A DNA stretch of 33,794 nt from Bacilli bacterium (GCA_016302065.1 JAEDOI010000009.1:1-33794); one strand, 5' to 3'. Positions 16,637 through 25,275 are shown, counted from the first letter of the stretch. Translations and numbers: made by a program. Notes: a model not told the origin generated them from the letters alone.

Positions 16637-18617
16637 TGAACCATTAAATGAAAAATTAAAATTCTTAAGTGGAGTTGATTGTTGGCATACATATTCAAAC
16701 GATAATATTGAAGCTTTAAGAATGAGTGATGGACCTCATGGATTAAGATATGTTTATAAAGAAGAAAATTATGAACAAATTTCTAAAGCTAATAGGGTTT
16801 ATCCAAGTTTATCAACATTATCTTGTTCTTGGAATAAAGATACTCTTTATTCAATAGGTCATTGTTTGGCTCTTGATTGTATAGAGGAAAATGTTGATAT
16901 AATTCTTGCTCCTGGAGTTAATCTAAAAAGACATCCATTTTGTGGAAGAAATTTTGAATATTTTAGTGAAGATAGTTTATTAAGTGGAAAACTTGCTGCT
17001 AGTTATATTAATGGAATTCAAGATAAAGGAATTGCAGCATGTATTAAACATTTTGCATGTAATAATAGAGAAAGAGATAGGTTTTTTGAATCAAGTGAAG
17101 TAGATATTAGAGCATTAAATGAAGAATATTTAAAAGCATTTAAAATTGCTATAGATGAAAGTAATCCTCTTACCTTAATGTGTTCTTATAATCCAGTTAA
17201 TGGCATATATGCTAGTGAAAATCCATATCTTTTAACTACTATTTTACGTTCTAAATATAATTATAATGGAGTAGTAATTTCTGATTGGGGCGCTGTAAGA
17301 AATAGAGCTATTTCTTTAAAAAGTGGATTAGATTTAGCAATGCCTTACCAAGATAACTTTTTACCTCAATTAGAAGAAGGAATAAATGAAAATTATATTA
17401 ACGAAGAAGACGTTAATAGAAGTGTTTCTCGTCTTGATAATTTAAAAGCTATATTAAAAGATAGGGAAAGTCTTAGAACGATTGATTATACTAAAGAGGA
17501 AAGATTGAATAAAATTGTTGAAGCAGTTGAAGATTCAATAGTTTTATTAAAAAATGAAAACGATATACTTCCTTTAAAAAATAGTAAGGAAAACATATTA
17601 ATAATTGGAGAATATGCTATTAATCCTCTTTGTGGAGGAGATGGAAGTAGCAGGGTTAATCCATTAACTAATAACAATAATTTAGTTGAAGAATTAAAGA
17701 AGGATCTTCCTAATTCTAATATTAGTTTTGAAAGTGGTTATATCACTCGTTACAATCTTATTCAACCTTTTGGAATGAAAAAGGCTCTTTTAGAAGCAAA
17801 AAAAGCTGACAAAATTATTCTTTGCGTAGGTACAACTTTAAGAGAAGAAAAAGAAGAAAGTGATAAAGATACATATAGATTAAATGAAAATATATATGAT
17901 TTAATCGTTGAATTAAATAAAATCAATGAAAATATAATTCTTGTTCTTTATACTGGTGGTCCAGTTGAATTATATGAGGTTAATAATTTAGTCAAAGGTA
18001 TTGTTTATGCTGGTCTTGGAGGAGAGGGTGTTTCTAAAGCCTTAAGTCATGTTTTAACAAACAAAGTATGTCCAAGCGGAAAACTTTCTGAATCTTTTAT
18101 TTATTTTAAAGAAGATTCATATGCATCAAAAGGCAATTATTTCTATGAAAAATATGATGAAGGAGTATTAGTTGGTTATAAAAATTATTTAACTAATGAT
18201 ATTCCTGTTCTTTATGAATTTGGTTTTGGATTAAGTTATGCAACTTTTAAATATTCAAATTTAAAAATTAAAGATTTAGGTTCATTAAATTTTGAAATTA
18301 GTTTTGATGTAACAAATGATAGTGAAATTGATGCCAAAAACATTACTGAAATTTATATTGGTAATAGATTGAGAATGGTTGAAACAAGTGCTAAATCACT
18401 AGTTAATTTTGATAAAACATTCTTTAAAGCTCATGAAACAAAAAATATTAAAGTAAAATTAAACAAAGATTCTTTTAGTTATTTTAATGTAATGCTTAAT
18501 GATTTTTATGTTGAAGATGGTGTCTATGATATATATGTTTCAACAAGTTTAACAGTTGACGAACTAAAAGGGCAAATTGAAATTAAAGAAGGAAAATTTA
18601 AATACTCGAGGTTTTAA
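16620..18617 (+). CDS. Family 3 glycoside hydrolase (beta-glucosidase-like)
   Basis: A 665-residue GH3 enzyme, a retaining exo-beta-glycosidase. Substrate-binding blocks MSDGPHGLR (35-43), LAPGVNLKRHPFCGRNFEYF (96-115) and KHFACNN (143-149) lead to the nucleophile D222 in VVISDWGA. The (alpha/beta)6 domain follows (VLLKNENDILPLKN, then GGDGSSR), and a C-terminal fibronectin-like domain starts near 545 (FGFGLSYATFKYSNL). No signal peptide, so it would act in the cytoplasm on imported oligosaccharides. A strong AAAGGAG within the end of the GH37 gene fixes the start; the two genes overlap by 17 bp. Beta-glucosidase is the likeliest activity, but beta-xylosidase and related activities cannot be excluded. 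Confidence 0.93.
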   Translation: MKKIINEPLNEKLKFLSGVDCWHTYSNDNIEALRMSDGPHGLRYVYKEENYEQISKANRVYPSLSTLSCSWNKDTLYSIGHCLALDCIEENVDIILAPGVNLKRHPFCGRNFEYFSEDSLLSGKLAASYINGIQDKGIAACIKHFACNNRERDRFFESSEVDIRALNEEYLKAFKIAIDESNPLTLMCSYNPVNGIYASENPYLLTTILRSKYNYNGVVISDWGAVRNRAISLKSGLDLAMPYQDNFLPQLEEGINENYINEEDVNRSVSRLDNLKAILKDRESLRTIDYTKEERLNKIVEAVEDSIVLLKNENDILPLKNSKENILIIGEYAINPLCGGDGSSRVNPLTNNNNLVEELKKDLPNSNISFESGYITRYNLIQPFGMKKALLEAKKADKIILCVGTTLREEKEESDKDTYRLNENIYDLIVELNKINENIILVLYTGGPVELYEVNNLVKGIVYAGLGGEGVSKALSHVLTNKVCPSGKLSESFIYFKEDSYASKGNYFYEKYDEGVLVGYKNYLTNDIPVLYEFGFGLSYATFKYSNLKIKDLGSLNFEISFDVTNDSEIDAKNITEIYIGNRLRMVETSAKSLVNFDKTFFKAHETKNIKVKLNKDSFSYFNVMLNDFYVEDGVYDIYVSTSLTVDELKGQIEIKEGKFKYSRF

Positions 18618-18619
18618 TA

Positions 18620-20134
18620 ATGAAATTCACATTTAATTTAGAAAAAGATGAATATGTTTTTGGTTTAACAGCTAATGATGGATTATATGCTCCATTTAAA
18701 GAAGGATTTAAAAGAGATTTAAATGTGTGGCATGGAGGAAACCAAGCTGCAAGTTTATTATTAACTACAAAGGGAAGATTTATTTACTCTAAATTACCTC
18801 TAAATGTTGAGTTTAAGAGCTCCTCTTTTGATGTGGAAAGTGAAGAAAACATTGAGTTTAAAAAAGTTGGTGATAGTTTAAAAGAAGCTTATCTATATGT
18901 TGCTAAAAATATTTTTAGACATACTAATAAAATTGTTGATTTAGATATGTTTAGAAAGCCACAATACAATACTTGGATAGAAATGCCATATGAGTGTACT
19001 CAAGAAAAAGTTTTAAAGTATGCTCATGAAATTTTAGATAATGGCTTCCCAAGTGGTGTATTAATGATTGATGATTGCTGGAGTAAAGATTATGGTGTAT
19101 GGGAGTTTGATAAAGAAAAATTCCCAAATCCTAAGAAATTAGTTGATGAATTGCATAATTTAGGATTTAAAGTAATGTTATGGAATTGTCCATTTGTTTC
19201 TTTAGATAGTAAGGAATTTAGAAAATTAGAACCACTTGGATATTTTGTTAAAAATCAAGATGATTCAACATTTATTACTAGATGGTGGAATGGTTATTCA
19301 GCAGTATTTGATTTAAGCAATAAAGATGCTTTTAATTATTATAAAAACGTTTTGGTATCACTAATGGAACAATATGGAATAGATGGTTTTAAAATTGATG
19401 CTGGTGATCCTGAATATTATAGAAAGGATAATAAATTCGCTAATTCTAATTGCTTAAGTGAACAAGCTTATTATCTTTCCTTGTTAGGAGAAGAATTTTC
19501 TTTAAGTGAACTTCGTGTCGGTTTTAATAATGGAATTTCTCCAGTTGCTAATAGATTAAGAGATAAAAATCATTCTTGGGATAATGAAGGAATTAATACA
19601 TTAATTAATGATGGTATTGCATTAGGATTACTTGGATATCCATTTCTTTGCCCTGATATGATTGGTGGAGGGATGCTTTTAAGTTTTGAAACTGAAGATT
19701 TTAAATTTGATGAGGAATTATTTGTTAAATATTCATTTGCTTCATGCTTATTTCCAATGATGCAATTTTCATTGTCTCCTTGGAAAGTTTTAAGCAAAGA
19801 AAATTTAGAATTAGTTAAAAAGAGTGTAGAAATACATACTCGTTTTGAAGAAGAGATAATAAATATTGCTTTAAATAGTAAAGATAGTGGAGAGCCTATT
19901 ATTAGACATTTAATATATGAATTTAATGATCCAAAATATGCTTATGTTAATGATGAATTTTTGTTAGGTGACTCTTTATTAGTTATTCCAAATATTTATA
20001 AAGGAAATAAAAGAAAAGTTATTATTCCAGCTGGCATGTGGAAAGATGAATTAAGTGGTAAAACATTTAATGAAGGAGAATATTTTGTTACAATGAATCT
20101 TAATGATATATTGGTTTTAAGAAAGGTAAATTAA
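18620..20134 (+). CDS. GH31 glycoside hydrolase, MYORG-like (possible alpha-galactosidase)
   Basis: A 504-residue retaining alpha-glycosidase. The N-terminal beta domain (~1-105) is short; the TIM barrel runs ~110-390 (VLMIDDCWSKDYGVWEFD). The nucleophile is D260 in GFKIDAGDPEYY, where classic GH31 alpha-glucosidases have WxDMNE. The acid/base candidate is D321 in HSWDNEG, followed by LGYPFLCPDMIGG. This combination resembles MYORG and its bacterial relatives, some of which are alpha-galactosidases, rather than MalA- or YicI-type enzymes. No signal peptide. Two bases separate it from GH3, with GAGG eight bases before the ATG. Family is certain; specificity is inferred from memory of motifs. 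Confidence 0.88.
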   Translation: MKFTFNLEKDEYVFGLTANDGLYAPFKEGFKRDLNVWHGGNQAASLLLTTKGRFIYSKLPLNVEFKSSSFDVESEENIEFKKVGDSLKEAYLYVAKNIFRHTNKIVDLDMFRKPQYNTWIEMPYECTQEKVLKYAHEILDNGFPSGVLMIDDCWSKDYGVWEFDKEKFPNPKKLVDELHNLGFKVMLWNCPFVSLDSKEFRKLEPLGYFVKNQDDSTFITRWWNGYSAVFDLSNKDAFNYYKNVLVSLMEQYGIDGFKIDAGDPEYYRKDNKFANSNCLSEQAYYLSLLGEEFSLSELRVGFNNGISPVANRLRDKNHSWDNEGINTLINDGIALGLLGYPFLCPDMIGGGMLLSFETEDFKFDEELFVKYSFASCLFPMMQFSLSPWKVLSKENLELVKKSVEIHTRFEEEIINIALNSKDSGEPIIRHLIYEFNDPKYAYVNDEFLLGDSLLVIPNIYKGNKRKVIIPAGMWKDELSGKTFNEGEYFVTMNLNDILVLRKVN

Positions 20135-20135
20135 T

Positions 20136-20978
20136 ATGATATTTGAACAAATTGATTTATATAAACATTTCAATATTGAGAAAAAGAGTAAGGAAAAAGG
20201 TATATTAACTGTTTATGTTAGAGATAACAACAACGAAGTTAATATTTCAAGAACTTATCCAGGAATTTTAATTTGTCCAGGGGGAGGATATTTCTTTACT
20301 AGTTTTAGAGAAGCAGAACCAATTGCATTAAAATGTATTGAAAATAATATTCAATCTTTTGTACTTGAATATAGTTGTGTAAATGATGGAGATTATCCTG
20401 CACCAATTTTAGAAGGATATTTAGCATTAAAATATATTGAAGAAAATATTACAAGATTTCATTTAGATAAAAATAAGTTAGGAATCATGGGTTTTTCTGC
20501 CGGTGGTCATCTTGCTGGATTATTATCTAACAATTATATTAAAGATGAATTTAAATATTTATCTTTAAGTTCAATTAAGCTTGCATTTGGAGCATATATT
20601 TATCCTGTAAATTATTTTTCTAGAAGTGGATCACATCAAGATTCTTTTATAAATTTAACTAAAAATAATAAGGATTTAATAGCAAAATTAGATTTTGATA
20701 CAATGGTTAATGAAGATTCTCCAGCTGCATTTATTGTTTCAACCTATGAAGATAATGCTGTTGGATATAAAAATTCATTATCTTTAGCAAACAGTTATTC
20801 ATTAACTACAGTACCTTTTGAACTTCATATATTTGCAAAAGGAGATCATGGTATGTCACTAGGTGACGAAAATGTATATAAAACTACTAATTTAGATTTA
20901 GATAAAAAGAATTTCTCAGAGTGGTTTAATTTGTTTTTGAACTTTTTAAAAGGATTAAATATAACTATAAATGAATAA
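20136..20978 (+). CDS. Alpha/beta-hydrolase, acetyl-xylan-esterase-like carbohydrate esterase
   Basis: A 280-residue serine hydrolase. The oxyanion loop LICPGGGYFF (45-54) and the nucleophile elbow GFSAGGHLAG (S121) are those of the BD-FAE/acetyl-xylan-esterase-like group often found in glycan loci. The triad is completed by D206 (YEDNA) and H238 (GDHGMSLG). No signal peptide. It begins one base after the GH31 stop and overlaps the next gene by eight bases. It would remove acyl groups (acetyl or similar) from imported oligosaccharides so that the neighbouring hydrolases can act. The substrate is not defined by sequence. Confidence 0.85.
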   Translation: MIFEQIDLYKHFNIEKKSKEKGILTVYVRDNNNEVNISRTYPGILICPGGGYFFTSFREAEPIALKCIENNIQSFVLEYSCVNDGDYPAPILEGYLALKYIEENITRFHLDKNKLGIMGFSAGGHLAGLLSNNYIKDEFKYLSLSSIKLAFGAYIYPVNYFSRSGSHQDSFINLTKNNKDLIAKLDFDTMVNEDSPAAFIVSTYEDNAVGYKNSLSLANSYSLTTVPFELHIFAKGDHGMSLGDENVYKTTNLDLDKKNFSEWFNLFLNFLKGLNITINE

Positions 20979-22107
20979 AAAGATATATAAACCCAAAGTA
21001 TCTTTAAGAAAAGATAGAAGATTTTTTTCTTCATTAATTGATTTTCTTTTATCTTTAATTTTAGGGATTATTCTTTTTGAAGCATGTTTTTTTCCTCTTT
21101 TTTCTTCGCTAGATGATTATAAAAATCTTGAAAACGAAGCTAATAATTATCGAATTAGTATGAATAAAATTTATTCTGATTCTAAATTAGTAATGTTTGA
21201 TGAAGATAATATGCCTCTTGATGATGAACAATTATTTTTAACATTTATAGATAATGTAAAAAATAAAGAAGAAACATGTTTACAATATTTTTATTGTACT
21301 TATTTAAGTGGAAAAGATGAAAAATATAAGGAATGCGATATTTATTGGTATAATACAAATATTTTAGGATTACCAAAAACAGATGATGATTTCAATTATG
21401 CTTATTATTTTGATTATCAAGTTAATAGTTTAGGAAAAAGATTATATAACGAAGTAGCTATTTTTAATAATGAGAGAGGATTTTATGATAATTTAAGTTT
21501 ATATTTAGATGGAAAAATCATCGAATCAACTCAACAAGCCTATCAGGGATTATATAATTTCTTTGATAAAAGAATGAGTAATGCTAGGTCAATTATTAAA
21601 GAAAGTGAAGAATATCAAACATATTACAATGAATATCGTAAAGTACAATCTTCTTTATCATCTTATTTTTCTTATGCTTCTATGATTTCATATACCATAT
21701 CTTTAACGATTATATATTTAATAATTCCATCAATTATTAAATATAAAAGAACAATCGGTGAACTTATTTGTAAAATTAAAACTATTAAAGACAATGGTGA
21801 AGAATTATCTTTTTTAAGAAATTTAAGTCGAAATTTACTTAGAATGTTATCTTTATTTTCATTTTTATGTCTAATGCCTCTTTTTAGAATAAATTTCTTT
21901 TTGCTTCTTTCACTTCCTATTATAAAAATAAATAACTTTGGATTTAATGTGGTTATTTTACTAATTATTACAGTTGTTTTCTTATTAACTGATTTATTTA
22001 TGATGATTTACCAAAAGGATAATAAATCTTTTGTTGGGTTAATTACTCGAACTAAAACTATTTCTTTTAAAAGTGGTGAATACGAAGTCTTAGAAGAAAA
22101 TAAATAA
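20971..22107 (+). CDS. RDD-family membrane protein with a large extracytoplasmic insertion
   Basis: A 378-residue membrane protein. The basic start and RRFFSSLIDFLLSLI helix (~16-44), the loop motif RTIGELICKIK (260-270) after the second helix (~236-258), the RNLSRNLLRML segment and two last helices (~292-315, ~325-347) match the RDD domain. Between helices 1 and 2 lies a ~190-residue, charged, tyrosine-rich segment that is predicted outside the cell; most RDD proteins have only a short loop there. RDD proteins are proposed transporters or Na+/H+ antiporters with little characterisation. It overlaps the esterase gene by eight bases and closes the glycan operon. A convergent gene on the other strand follows after 135 bp of AT-rich DNA without a clear terminator. 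Confidence 0.75.
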   Translation: MNKKIYKPKVSLRKDRRFFSSLIDFLLSLILGIILFEACFFPLFSSLDDYKNLENEANNYRISMNKIYSDSKLVMFDEDNMPLDDEQLFLTFIDNVKNKEETCLQYFYCTYLSGKDEKYKECDIYWYNTNILGLPKTDDDFNYAYYFDYQVNSLGKRLYNEVAIFNNERGFYDNLSLYLDGKIIESTQQAYQGLYNFFDKRMSNARSIIKESEEYQTYYNEYRKVQSSLSSYFSYASMISYTISLTIIYLIIPSIIKYKRTIGELICKIKTIKDNGEELSFLRNLSRNLLRMLSLFSFLCLMPLFRINFFLLLSLPIIKINNFGFNVVILLIITVVFLLTDLFMMIYQKDNKSFVGLITRTKTISFKSGEYEVLEENK

Positions 22108-22242
22108 TTATTAATTATTATTTTAATATTTAAAATTTATAAAATTGAAAAGAATTAAAAAAATAGTTAAATAATGGTTATGATACTTAATCTTAGATTA
22201 TAAAAAAGATTGTTTATTAAATTTAAAATTAATTAATTTTTA

Positions 22243-22731
22243 TTAGTTTTTTTCTAATTCTTCTATAAAATAGTTATTTAATTGATTATATAAGTAATCG
22301 TTTTGTTGTAGTTTTACAAGTTCTTCTTCATAGAAGTTAGCATTATATTGAACATTATTAGGAACACTATTTTTAAATTCATTGATGTTACAATTTCTAT
22401 TAATCGTAACATTAGAAAATGTTTCTAATGCTAAAAGATATATTGATAAAACTTCATCCATTTTTGCATCAATTAATGCTTCTTTTACCTTATCTTTAAA
22501 TTTATAATGTTCTTCATCATAAAAGAATAAAAATAAAGAAGAATTTAAAGTATCAGCTAAAAACAATGTGATATAGTGTACATTTTGAACAAATTTAGGA
22601 AGATCATCTAAATTTTCATTATAACTTAAATATACACTTGTATAAACAAATGTTGAATTAGCATCTTTACAGTATTTTTTGTAGTTTTTAGCGCTATATT
22701 TTGCTTTATATATTTTATCAAAAAGAGCCAT
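22243..22731 (-). CDS. Small DUF4375-like (DMP19-related) protein
   Basis: A 162-residue soluble protein, rich in Asn, Tyr and Phe, without a signal peptide. The segment LPKFVQNVHYITLF, then NSSLFLFFYDEE, KVKEALIDAKMDEVLSIYLL and ALETF follows the helix pattern of the DUF4375/DMP19 domain (the family's xGGFxQFF...ALxxIGAxK order), though the usual GG is replaced by SSL. The function of that family in bacteria is unknown; some members are proposed to be small regulators or immunity-like proteins. It starts seven bases after the ABC ATPase gene on the same strand, so it is probably co-transcribed with it. The family assignment is tentative. Confidence 0.55.
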   Translation of the reverse strand: MALFDKIYKAKYSAKNYKKYCKDANSTFVYTSVYLSYNENLDDLPKFVQNVHYITLFLADTLNSSLFLFFYDEEHYKFKDKVKEALIDAKMDEVLSIYLLALETFSNVTINRNCNINEFKNSVPNNVQYNANFYEEELVKLQQNDYLYNQLNNYFIEELEKN

Positions 22732-22738
22732 GTCTTAA

Positions 22739-24007
22739 TTATATACGCATTTGTGTATCTTTGTTAAAGAAATGTAATTTTTCTTTATCAATTTTAATAA
22801 AACATTTATCATGCATACTTAATTTTTCATTGACTTCAGTATTAGAAACTAAGTCAATTCCTCCAAATAAAGTATGAACATAATATTCTCTTCCTAAAAG
22901 TTCAGCAACTTGAATTTCAACAGGATAGGAATCCTTATCTTCTATAAATGTAGTTTTAATATTTTCAGGTCTTATACCTAATATAAATTCTTCAGGAAGA
23001 TCTTTTTCTTTTAAATAATGAGTAGGAAGAGTAAGGGTATTTCCATCGCTAAATGTGATGACACCATTTTCATATTTAACATTAAGTAAATTCATAGCAG
23101 GAGCGCCAATAAATGAAGCGACGAATGTATTAGCAGGTTTATTATATACTTCAATTGGTGTTCCAATTTGTTGAATATAGCCTTTATTCATAACAACAAT
23201 TCTACTAGCCATTGTCATAGCTTCAGTTTGGTCGTGAGTAACATAAATCGTAGTAGCTTTTAATTCATCATGTAATTTAATAATTTCAGCTCTCATTTGA
23301 ACTCTTAATTTAGCATCAAGATTGCTTAAAGGCTCGTCCATTAAGAAAACTTTAGCATTTCTAACAATTGCTCTACCTAAAGCAACTCTTTGGCGTTGGC
23401 CTCCACTTAATGCTTTTGGTTTTCTATCAAGTAATTCTTCAAGACCTAAAATTTTTGCAGCATTTAATACTCTTTCTACAATTTCATCTTTAGGAACATG
23501 AGTCATTTTTAATCCAAATGCCAAATTATCATAAACTGTCATATGAGGATAAAGAGCATAATTTTGGAAAACCATGGCGATATTTCTATTTTTTGGAGCA
23601 AGATCGTTACTCAATACGTGATCTATATAAAGTTCTCCACCTGAGATTTCTTCAAGTCCAGCAATCATTCTTAAAGTGGTGGATTTTCCACATCCACTAG
23701 GACCAACAAGAACAATAAACTCTTGTTTTTGGATATCGAGATTAAAATCAAAAACTGCTTGAACTTTATTATCGTAAATCTTATCGATGTGTCTTAAAGA
23801 AACATAAGCATCTTCATCAAATTGAATATCTTTTTGGAAGTCATTTTTAATGATAATTTCTTCTTTTAAAGCTTTTTCATGAGCCTCTTTTTTAGCAGAA
23901 TTAATAATATCTTTCTTGCTGTCTTTCTTAAAGATCTTTTTAAATAAGCTTACCTTTTCTTTTTCTTCCTTATTTACTTTAGTTTCTTTTTTCTCTTTTT
24001 CCTTCAT
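22739..24007 (-). CDS. ugpC: Sugar-importer ATPase of the MsmX/UgpC family with an N-terminal extension
   Basis: A 422-residue ABC ATPase that would energise the LplB/YtcP-type permeases; such multi-purpose ATPases often serve several importers. Walker A GPSGCGKST (102-110), Q-loop Q148, signature LSGGQRQ (200-206), Walker B FLMDEP (D224-E225) and H-loop H258 are all intact, with a TOBE-type regulatory domain at ~290-415. Canonical family members begin where residue ~67 is here; the ~65 preceding residues are a Lys/Glu-rich, probably helical extension. The start is supported by AAAGGAG just upstream. The gene overlaps the end of the SGNH hydrolase gene by 29 bp, so the two are co-expressed. 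Confidence 0.93.
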   Translation of the reverse strand: MKEKEKKETKVNKEEKEKVSLFKKIFKKDSKKDIINSAKKEAHEKALKEEIIIKNDFQKDIQFDEDAYVSLRHIDKIYDNKVQAVFDFNLDIQKQEFIVLVGPSGCGKSTTLRMIAGLEEISGGELYIDHVLSNDLAPKNRNIAMVFQNYALYPHMTVYDNLAFGLKMTHVPKDEIVERVLNAAKILGLEELLDRKPKALSGGQRQRVALGRAIVRNAKVFLMDEPLSNLDAKLRVQMRAEIIKLHDELKATTIYVTHDQTEAMTMASRIVVMNKGYIQQIGTPIEVYNKPANTFVASFIGAPAMNLLNVKYENGVITFSDGNTLTLPTHYLKEKDLPEEFILGIRPENIKTTFIEDKDSYPVEIQVAELLGREYYVHTLFGGIDLVSNTEVNEKLSMHDKCFIKIDKEKLHFFNKDTQMRI

Positions 24008-25127
24008 AACTTTCTCCTTTAATTTTATTAATTGATTTAATATAACTTAATGTTAAGTAATACATTCCTAAATCATTTGGATGAACTCCATCTACAAGAA
24101 GTTCTGATTCATCAAGTATTGTTTTATTAAATATGTGATTATTATCTACATAAATAATGTTTTTACCTTTATTTTTATATTTATTAACAACTCTTTTTAA
24201 GAAATTATTATAGTATTTCCTTAACCTTTCATTTCTTGGATATATTTCATTTATTGTCATATATGTTTTGTTCATAATTATTATTTTTAAATCTTTATGT
24301 TGAGAATAGAATTCATCAATAAATGCTTCTAAATTATCTTCTAAATAAGTTTCACATCCAGCATTTGCAAAAGCATCAATAACTAAGATTTCTATATCTT
24401 TTATCGATGATATAATTTTAGCAATTTCAAGCTCTAAATATCCATTTCCTGAAAATCCAAAATTAAGGACGTCTTGATTGTAATATCTTGATAAGACATT
24501 AGTTATATTTAACCCAGGATGAGAAACTGCTGCTCCTTGTAAAATACTTGTTCCATAAGTTATAATTTTATTTTTATTTTCATAATCTAGTGGCATAGAA
24601 AAGCTATCTTTTTCTATTCCAATTTCAAGTTTATCTACTCCTGAATAAAGAGGAAAATGAATTATAATTTCTCTATCTTTCTTTTCTTGAAAAACTCCTA
24701 ATATTGATTCATATTCTTTATCTTTAAAATTAATAGGAATACTTGAATTATTATATTTATATTTTTTAGATACTTCATCAAAATAATAAAGATCAAACCC
24801 AAGTTTAGATATAAAAGGCATATTATAAACATTCATTGTCTCGTTGATTTTAACTTTTATTTTTATAACTCGAGAATTAGTAATAAAGCGAAGTTTAACT
24901 CCACTAGAATTTCTTGCTAGCCACCAAACACCTTCGTTTACATCTTTTATAGATTCACATTCATCTATTGTAAATCTATAATAAGTATCGTTATTTTTAT
25001 TACCTAATAACTTAAATTTAGATGAATCTAAACCAGAAAAATAATTCACTTCCATACAATCAAAAAAAGATTCTAAATCATTAGAATTTGTTTTAAATAC
25101 TTCCTTTTTCTTTAATTGTGGTAACAT
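23979..25127 (-). CDS. Two-domain SGNH/GDSL carbohydrate esterase (GxDLY + Lipase_GDSL_3 type)
   Basis: A 382-residue hydrolase. The N-terminal jelly-roll-like domain (~40-180) ends its core in LGFDLYYFDE, the GxDLY motif (G110-Y114). The C-terminal SGNH domain has the nucleophile S194 in YGTSILQG, block II GFSGNG (224-229), block III DAFAN (251-255), and the D346/H349 pair in VDGVHPND. No signal peptide, so it acts in the cytoplasm. This domain pair is common among deacetylating carbohydrate esterases, giving the locus a second esterase with a different fold from the one at 20136-20978. It is transcribed away from the main operon and overlaps the ATPase gene by 29 bp. A ribosome site is not obvious. 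Confidence 0.85.
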   Translation of the reverse strand: MLPQLKKKEVFKTNSNDLESFFDCMEVNYFSGLDSSKFKLLGNKNNDTYYRFTIDECESIKDVNEGVWWLARNSSGVKLRFITNSRVIKIKVKINETMNVYNMPFISKLGFDLYYFDEVSKKYKYNNSSIPINFKDKEYESILGVFQEKKDREIIIHFPLYSGVDKLEIGIEKDSFSMPLDYENKNKIITYGTSILQGAAVSHPGLNITNVLSRYYNQDVLNFGFSGNGYLELEIAKIISSIKDIEILVIDAFANAGCETYLEDNLEAFIDEFYSQHKDLKIIIMNKTYMTINEIYPRNERLRKYYNNFLKRVVNKYKNKGKNIIYVDNNHIFNKTILDESELLVDGVHPNDLGMYYLTLSYIKSINKIKGESYEGKREKRN

Positions 25128-25139
25128 AATTTATGCTTT

Positions 25140-25158
25140 AACTTTATAAAATAAAGTT
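25140..25158. repeat. Inverted repeat in the SGNH gene promoter (candidate operator)
   Basis: AACTTTAT (25140-25147), three bases, ATAAAGTT (25151-25158): a perfect 8-3-8 dyad. On the minus strand it contains the likely -10 (TATAAA) of the SGNH-ATPase operon, so a bound protein would block transcription. Confidence 0.4.
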
Positions 25159-25163
25159 TATGT

Positions 25164-25191
25164 ATTCAAGACTTGAAAAAATATATGTAAA
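25164..25191 (-). promoter_or_regulatory. -35 and upstream motif of the SGNH-ATPase operon
   Basis: On the minus strand a TTGAAT box (25169-25164) precedes TATAAA by 15 bp, a short spacer. Upstream of it lies ATTTTACATA (from about 25193), matching the ATTTTACA that precedes the TTGAAT box of the sugar-transport operon near 7870. Shared control of both operons is possible. Confidence 0.35.
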
Positions 25192-25241
25192 ATAAACATA
25201 AATAAGTAAAAAAATCATAATTAAAATGTATTTTCTGTTTA

Positions 25242-25269
25242 TTGTTAAATTAATACATAGTGTTATTAT
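25242..25269 (+). promoter_or_regulatory. Promoter of the orphan lipoprotein gene, apparently leaderless
   Basis: -35 TTGTTA (25242-25247), 16-bp spacer, -10 TATTAT (25264-25269) with an extended-type TG two positions upstream (25261-25262). The -10 ends six bases before the ATG at 25276 and no ribosome site is present. Confidence 0.55.
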
Positions 25270-25275
25270 AAGATT

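Noticed and set aside
22225..22240. AT palindrome between the convergent genes as bidirectional terminator
   Set aside because: AAAATTAATTAATTTT has no GC pairs and is likely by chance in such DNA.
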